Below, in pieces: positions 6,431 through 10,041 of a stretch of DNA of 10,041 bases. The notes beneath the pieces are model-generated. The model searched no databases and was not told the origin of the DNA. It worked only from the letters and a program-made list of their open reading frames with translations. Each line of letters begins with the position of its first letter. The stretch's first letter is position 1. Location of the stretch: NCBI GenBank assembly GCA_013817115.1, contig JACDDG010000062.1:1-10041 (forward strand). The letters run 5' to 3'. Source of the DNA: Parachlamydiaceae bacterium. GTDB lineage: Bacteria > Chlamydiota > Chlamydiia > Chlamydiales > Parachlamydiaceae. Position numbers and translations under genes: made by a program.

Positions 6431-7582
6431 ATGAATACTCAGCAATTTGACAAAAATCATCCTTTTTTAGCTTCCATAAAGGAGCGTTATTGGCTCTCCC
6501 ATGGTAATTCTCTTCGACAAACACACCATGTTGTACTTGATCTTGCAGGATCAGGCTATAAATATGATAGTGGCGACAGCATTGCTATCATCCCAGTAAA
6601 TGTTCCGGAAGTAGTTATGCGCACCATCGCTGCCATGAAATCATTTCCGGATTGCATGGTAATAGATAAGAGAACCCAACAATCGTTTACGCTAGAGGAA
6701 TTCCTGTCTCGTAAAGCAAATTTAGGCGCAATTAGTCGGAAGCTTATGGGCGAAATAACAGCACGGCAGCCTGTCCAAGGAAAAAAGCTTCATCTTGAGT
6801 GGTTGTTACACGAAGACAATCGAGATGCTTTTAAGGCTTATTTAGAGGTGCACCACCTTTGGGATCTTTTGGATGAAAATAGTGAAGTAAATTTTACTCC
6901 ACAAGAAATTGCCGATCTTTTAATGCCACTTTTGCCACGATATTATTCGATTGCTTCTTCGCAGAAAGTTGTTGGCGATGAGGTTCATTTGACAATTTCA
7001 AGGCTGCATTATATGAGTAATGGGCATGAACGATTCGGAGTTTGTACTTACTATGTTTGCAGTTTAGCTCCGATGAATACCCCTGATCTTCCAGTTTATA
7101 TCCAACCAAATCATGGATTTACTTTACCATCTGACACTTCTATCGATATTATTATGGTTGGTCCGGGCACAGGGGTTGCACCTTTCCGCTCGTTTGTGCA
7201 AGAACGCATCAAAACTGAAGCTACAGGGCGAAATTGGTTATTTTTTGGTGAGTGGCACGAAGAAACAGATTTCTTTTACCGAGAACTTTGGGAAGAGGCC
7301 GAAAGTCTAGGCAAATTACGTATTAGTACGGCCTTTTCACGTGATCAAGAACATAAAATTTATGTTCAAAATCGGATGTGGGAAGCGCGTGATGATCTTT
7401 ATGCATGGCTAGAAAAGGGGGCTTTTTTATACGTTTGCGGTGATGCACATCGCATGGCTAAAGATGTTGAATCAATGCTGATTCGCATCATTGAATGCTG
7501 CGGAGGAAAAACGGAACAAGAAGCAAAAGATTATGTAAAAGCTTTGCGGGTTGACAAGCGATATCTTCGTGATGTGTATTAA
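6431..7582 (+). CDS. cysJ: CysJ-like NADPH-flavin reductase, FAD/NADP(H) module only
   Basis: A 383-residue cytoplasmic flavoprotein of the sulfite-reductase alpha-subunit type, which moves electrons from NADPH through FAD to a carrier or partner. Visible motifs: RYYSIASS (170-177), the FAD-binding RxYS; GVCTYYV (203-209), the FAD pyrophosphate loop; GPGTGVAPFRSF (244-255) for NADPH; SRDQ (303-306); CGDAHRMAKDV (336-346); and the C-terminal KRYLRDVY, whose terminal Tyr is where CysJ stacks on FAD. The helical connecting domain lies at about 60-165. E. coli CysJ is about 600 residues; the missing part is the N-terminal FMN flavodoxin domain, and the gene begins cleanly with its own promoter, so this is a short form, not a truncation. 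No hemoprotein cysI is nearby. Short forms of this kind are annotated cysJ in chlamydiae, but the true electron acceptor is unknown. Confidence 0.88.
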   Translation: MNTQQFDKNHPFLASIKERYWLSHGNSLRQTHHVVLDLAGSGYKYDSGDSIAIIPVNVPEVVMRTIAAMKSFPDCMVIDKRTQQSFTLEEFLSRKANLGAISRKLMGEITARQPVQGKKLHLEWLLHEDNRDAFKAYLEVHHLWDLLDENSEVNFTPQEIADLLMPLLPRYYSIASSQKVVGDEVHLTISRLHYMSNGHERFGVCTYYVCSLAPMNTPDLPVYIQPNHGFTLPSDTSIDIIMVGPGTGVAPFRSFVQERIKTEATGRNWLFFGEWHEETDFFYRELWEEAESLGKLRISTAFSRDQEHKIYVQNRMWEARDDLYAWLEKGAFLYVCGDAHRMAKDVESMLIRIIECCGGKTEQEAKDYVKALRVDKRYLRDVY

Positions 7583-7615
7583 GGGTTAGCGATCATCAAT
7601 CAGTTTCAAAAAATT

Positions 7616-7685
7616 ATATCTGGGGCCAGTACACCATATCATTTAAATTGACATGGTGTACTAGCAAACCTCCAGATATTTTTTT
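7616..7685 (+). terminator. Intrinsic terminator after the reductase gene
   Basis: ATATCTGG (7616-7623) pairs with CCAGATAT (7672-7679), and inside it AGTACACCAT (7628-7637) pairs perfectly with ATGGTGTACT (7653-7662) around a 15-base AT-rich loop. An unequal internal loop separates the two stems. A run of seven T (7679-7685) follows directly. It starts 33 bases after the reductase stop, so it ends that transcript and isolates it from the TPR gene. The two-storey stem is longer than usual. Confidence 0.8.
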
Positions 7686-7701
7686 CCTGTATTAAAATTT
7701 C

Positions 7702-7730
7702 TTGTGTTGAATTCATTCGGTTGTTACGAT
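7702..7730 (+). promoter_or_regulatory. Candidate promoter of the TPR-protein gene
   Basis: TTGTGT (7702-7707) and TACGAT (7725-7730) are 17 bases apart, keeping TTG and four of six -10 positions. The predicted start near 7737 lies after the ATG at 7733 and about 23 bases before the ATG at 7760, so it agrees with the start chosen for the gene. The match is moderate; its place just after a terminator supports it. Confidence 0.42.
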
Positions 7731-7747
7731 GAATGATTTACAGCTTT

Positions 7748-7751
7748 GGAG
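7748..7751 (+). promoter_or_regulatory. Ribosome binding site that fixes the TPR-protein start
   Basis: GGAG (7748-7751) lies 8 bases before the ATG at 7760. The alternative upstream ATG at 7733 has no such site, and starting there would put nine residues in front of what looks like a normal signal sequence. Confidence 0.65.
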
Positions 7752-7759
7752 TTCATACC

Positions 7760-9787
7760 ATGTGGAAAACCCTTTGTGCAATTATTTTTGGCGCTCTTGG
7801 ATTCTCGTTAGTAACGATTACGACGGGATGGAATTCACCAACGTCCAATATTTCTTTCGATAATCCCATCAGCTTGAATGATTTATCATTGACAATGCCT
7901 GCCAGGAAGATTGAGAAAAGTTTGAAAAAAGCAACTCTTCTTCTTGAGCAAGGGGAGATTGTTCAAGCAATGAACATCATCAAAATGCATGAAAAGCTGT
8001 TTGATTACGAAACATCGGTCGGCAGGCAATGGTTAGATCTTTACATTTCAGCTAGTATAGCTTCTAGAGACTATCCTCAGCTTATTGCTCTTTTTCAAAG
8101 ATTTCCCGAGTCTTTTTGGGCTAATGAAGAAGCGTCTTTACATTTAGGGAATGCTCTAATTACTGCTCAAAATGCTGACGAATACAGCCTCTTGCGTCAT
8201 GGTTGGAGAGGAAAAGAATCTCGTCAACAAGAATGGCTCTTTCTGGATGTGGATACTTTGCTTTTAAGCAATCAAAACGAAGAAGCTATCAAAATGCTGC
8301 AATCAAATTGCTTGGCAGGAACGGAAGATTGCCAACGACTAGTTCGTCTTGCCCTCCTGTCTGTAAACGATAACCCCAAGGTCGCTTGGGAGTATTTGAC
8401 GGAAGCCGGTTTAAAGGATCCGCAGAATCCAGACATTCATACCTATCGCGCTAGACTTTTGGAATCGGTTGGAAAAAATGCTTTGGCCCTGTCGGAATAT
8501 ACTTCTGCCGTAAATACAGCACCATCAAATATTTTTCTAAAAGATCAGTTAGCAGACTTTTATTTAAGGCATGGACAATTTCCACATGCTCGTTCTGTTT
8601 GGCTTGAAACCTTAAATGGACCCACTCTAGATACAATCTGGCTTAAGGCTGTTTTTTGGAGTCGGATGATTTCCCCAATTACTTTTAAGTGGTCAACACT
8701 TTCACCTCCTGTGGGCAAGTCTCATGCTTTTAATCTTTATCTTTTAGGGCTGGAAGCTGACCAGTTTTGGAATGAATCACTTTTTGATAAAATTCCAAAT
8801 GCTCAAGTTTTGCTTGAAACTCAACAAGCAACATTTTGGATGCGCTTGCTTGATCATTTGAAGAATCGACGTGAAAATTCGGCCTTAAAGCTTATAGAAG
8901 CCAATATTTTTGCTGACGAATTATGGGATTCTTCTTTAGAGCGTGCCTTACATCAAATTTTGACTTATCGTAAAACTGGAAAAATGCCGGTTACTGATGA
9001 TGCAAGCAAGGAACTAGAAGTTACCAAGATTGCAAAGGCGTATAATGCTCAAGGTAATCCTTTTTTTGCCGCTCTAAACAGAATGTCTAACATGTCAATT
9101 GTGCAAGATGGCGTTAACGTGGAATTAAAATCACTTATTGATAGCGATGAGGCCTTTGCCGCAGCTTTTATTTCTGCTGGATGGCTGGAAGCGGGTTTGC
9201 AGTTGCACGCTATGGCAAAGTATCCGGATGAATTTCCCGATTGGGCTACAGCATCAATGATTGAAGCGATTAGTAGTAATCATAGCCCTGAGGGTGCTTT
9301 AAAATTTGCTATGGAGCAACCTCTTTCTCCTCGATTAGCAGGTGTGGTGGATGTGCTATTAAAGCTAAGCAAAGATGACAAATCCATGCTCGATAAGCTG
9401 CAAGTTTTCTCTCAGGAATCAACAGAAAAGGGCATAAAAGCTTCTTGGTTGCTTAGCTTAATATATATTGAGAAGGGTGAACCGTTAAAGGCTAAACAAA
9501 CTATTATGGCTCAAGGCAAATTTGCTGATTCTGTCATAGGTAAAGAATCTCTTGCCCGCATCGCTCTTTTAGAAAATTATCCTGTACTTGCAACATCTTT
9601 TTACGAATCTATAGAGGATGTTTCTTCTGAAGCAAAATCCTATTTAGCCTGGAAAGCATATACGGAGAAAAAGTGGGAAAGAGCTCGTCAGTTAACTGAA
9701 GCGCTATTGAAGATTTATCCGGATAATTCAATGCTTAAAGAGAATTTGCATAAAATTTCTGAAGAAGAAAAAGTTGCTGTCAAGTAA
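7760..9787 (+). CDS. TPR-like repeat protein with N-terminal signal or membrane anchor, unknown role
   Basis: A 675-residue protein from the preferred start. Residues 1-22 (MWKTLCAIIFGALGFSLVTI...) have a Lys followed by a hydrophobic core, so it is exported or anchored by its N-terminus. No clear signal peptidase or lipobox site is seen. The rest is almost wholly helical and reads as degenerate tetratricopeptide repeats: about 50-82 (SLKKATLLLEQGEIVQAM), 160-188, 221-255 (PDIHTYRARLLESVGKNALA), 257-287 (LADFYLRHGQFPHARSVW), 560-580 (SLIYIEKGEPLKAK) and 626-660 (AYTEKKWERARQLTEALLK with YPDNSML). The middle (about 300-550) is less regular. TPR arrays hold partner proteins, so a periplasmic or membrane scaffold is likely, but I do not recognise the family. 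It is flanked by its own candidate promoter and no clear terminator. Codon use looks like its neighbours. Confidence 0.82.
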   Translation: MWKTLCAIIFGALGFSLVTITTGWNSPTSNISFDNPISLNDLSLTMPARKIEKSLKKATLLLEQGEIVQAMNIIKMHEKLFDYETSVGRQWLDLYISASIASRDYPQLIALFQRFPESFWANEEASLHLGNALITAQNADEYSLLRHGWRGKESRQQEWLFLDVDTLLLSNQNEEAIKMLQSNCLAGTEDCQRLVRLALLSVNDNPKVAWEYLTEAGLKDPQNPDIHTYRARLLESVGKNALALSEYTSAVNTAPSNIFLKDQLADFYLRHGQFPHARSVWLETLNGPTLDTIWLKAVFWSRMISPITFKWSTLSPPVGKSHAFNLYLLGLEADQFWNESLFDKIPNAQVLLETQQATFWMRLLDHLKNRRENSALKLIEANIFADELWDSSLERALHQILTYRKTGKMPVTDDASKELEVTKIAKAYNAQGNPFFAALNRMSNMSIVQDGVNVELKSLIDSDEAFAAAFISAGWLEAGLQLHAMAKYPDEFPDWATASMIEAISSNHSPEGALKFAMEQPLSPRLAGVVDVLLKLSKDDKSMLDKLQVFSQESTEKGIKASWLLSLIYIEKGEPLKAKQTIMAQGKFADSVIGKESLARIALLENYPVLATSFYESIEDVSSEAKSYLAWKAYTEKKWERARQLTEALLKIYPDNSMLKENLHKISEEEKVAVK

Positions 9788-9936
9788 AGAGGCCTGTAAT
9801 CTAGGCGACCGTACAGTCAGCAATGTGCCCGAGGAGCTCCAGAGGGAGCTGTATATGTCTAGCCCATAGTGTAGGCCCTGAGGGGGCCAAACTATGGGTC
9901 GATTAAAAACTGCCGGGGGGCTCTGGAAGAGCGGTA
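9788..9936. other. G+C-richer structured stretch between the TPR gene and the putative intron
   Basis: No coding frame is convincing. Three hairpins are seen. The first is AGCTCC (9835-9840) with GGAGCT (9845-9850). The second, the strongest, is CCCATAGT (9863-9870) with ACTATGGG (9891-9898), enclosing GGCCC/GGGCC (9874-9878 with 9884-9888). The third is ACTGCC (9909-9914) with GGTAGT (9933-9938), with GCTC/GAGC inside; its last two bases run into the putative intron. None is followed by a T run, so they are not clear terminators for the TPR gene. Base composition differs from the AT-rich genes before it. It may be the target site DNA of the intron or the remnant of another element. Confidence 0.5.
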
Positions 9937-10041
9937 GTGCGCTCGTGAGCGTACACATTTAGCAAGGTGAAAGTCCTTGTCAAAGGTAGCCAAGCCTTTG
10001 TAACTGAAAATAACTGCGTCACCGTGAGGTGGGGTGGGAAG
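9937..10041 (+). mobile_element. Probable group II intron, 5' end (domain I start), cut by the window edge
   Basis: The sequence begins GTGCG, the conserved 5' end of group II introns, and goes straight into a hairpin (GTGCGCT/AGCGTAC with loop CGTG), an arrangement like the start of known bacterial introns. Further stems follow: CAAGG/CCTTG (9964-9968 with 9976-9980, loop TGAAAGT), CAAAGG/CCTTTG (9981-9986 with 9995-10000) and CACC/GGTG closed by the GNRA tetraloop GTGA (10020-10031). The AAGGTGAAAGTCCTT phrase is familiar from domain I of bacterial group II introns. The reverse transcriptase/maturase ORF, domains V and VI and the 3' end would lie to the right and cannot be seen. The insertion lies 149 bases after the TPR stop, so it interrupts no gene visible here. 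Recognition is by motif and memory, not by a covariance search. Confidence 0.68.

Noticed and set aside
7648..7653. Perfect TTGACA on the plus strand, as a promoter for the TPR gene
   Set aside because: It falls in the loop and stem of the terminator hairpin and the bases 16-18 downstream do not resemble a -10; TTGTGT/TACGAT further on is better.
7733..7759. Upstream ATG of the TPR-like protein
   Set aside because: It lacks a Shine-Dalgarno, lies at or before the candidate transcription start, and would add nine residues before a typical signal sequence; ATG at 7760 has GGAG.
9728..9958. Minus-strand open frame at the 3' end of the TPR gene
   Set aside because: It overlaps the TPR coding end and the structured region, and the protein has no plausible features.
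1..10041. CRISPR array, toxin-antitoxin pair or defence island
   Set aside because: No regularly spaced direct repeats and no matching proteins were seen; the genes are housekeeping, stress, redox and TPR-like.

Overview
The window looks like chromosomal DNA from a Chlamydiae bacterium, most likely an amoeba-associated, Parachlamydia-like lineage rather than Chlamydia itself. This is inferred from four things: AT-rich, mostly single-copy housekeeping DNA; the adjacent uppS-cdsA-cmk order familiar from chlamydial genomes; a short CysJ-type reductase of the kind annotated in chlamydiae; and a glutaminyl-tRNA synthetase plus a probable group II intron, which reduced Chlamydia genomes lack. No 16S or other phylogenetic marker was searched, so the assignment rests on gene content and order.

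Left block, minus strand (about 5314 down to 1). A good sigma70/sigma66-type promoter at 5285-5314 precedes a tRNA-Leu(CAG) gene. After 27 bases comes lepA (elongation factor 4), then uppS (undecaprenyl diphosphate synthase), cdsA (CDP-diacylglycerol synthase) and cmk (cytidylate kinase). uppS/cdsA and cdsA/cmk overlap by ATGA, and uppS starts 9 bases after lepA ends, so this is probably one transcription unit. UppS supplies the C55 lipid carrier, CdsA the CDP-diacylglycerol for phospholipids, and Cmk recycles CMP (a by-product of CDP-DAG use) to CDP. Downstream, after a 162-bp imperfect palindrome resembling a MITE, is the 5' part of glnS, which runs off the left edge.

Middle. A second long hairpin (5325-5408) separates the tRNA promoter from a minus-strand gene for a CsbD-like / transmembrane / BON-domain protein whose true start is set by a strong Shine-Dalgarno at 6056-6062. 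The 382-base divergent region 6049-6430 holds promoters for this gene and for the plus-strand flavin reductase. It also holds several copies of the hexamer AACCTA/TAGGTT, one forming a palindrome at the reductase start.

Right block, plus strand. A CysJ-like FAD/NADPH reductase without a flavodoxin domain (6431-7582) ends in a convincing intrinsic terminator (7616-7685). A 675-residue TPR-like exported or membrane-anchored protein of unknown role follows (7760-9787). The last 250 bases are visibly richer in G+C. They contain three hairpins, then what looks like the 5' end of a group II intron (GTGCG at 9937, hairpins and a GNRA-capped stem), cut by the window edge.

No CRISPR array, defence system or complete mobile element was seen. 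The items most worth checking are the 162-bp palindrome, the AACCTA cluster, the CsbD-TM-BON architecture and the intron with its structured upstream DNA.
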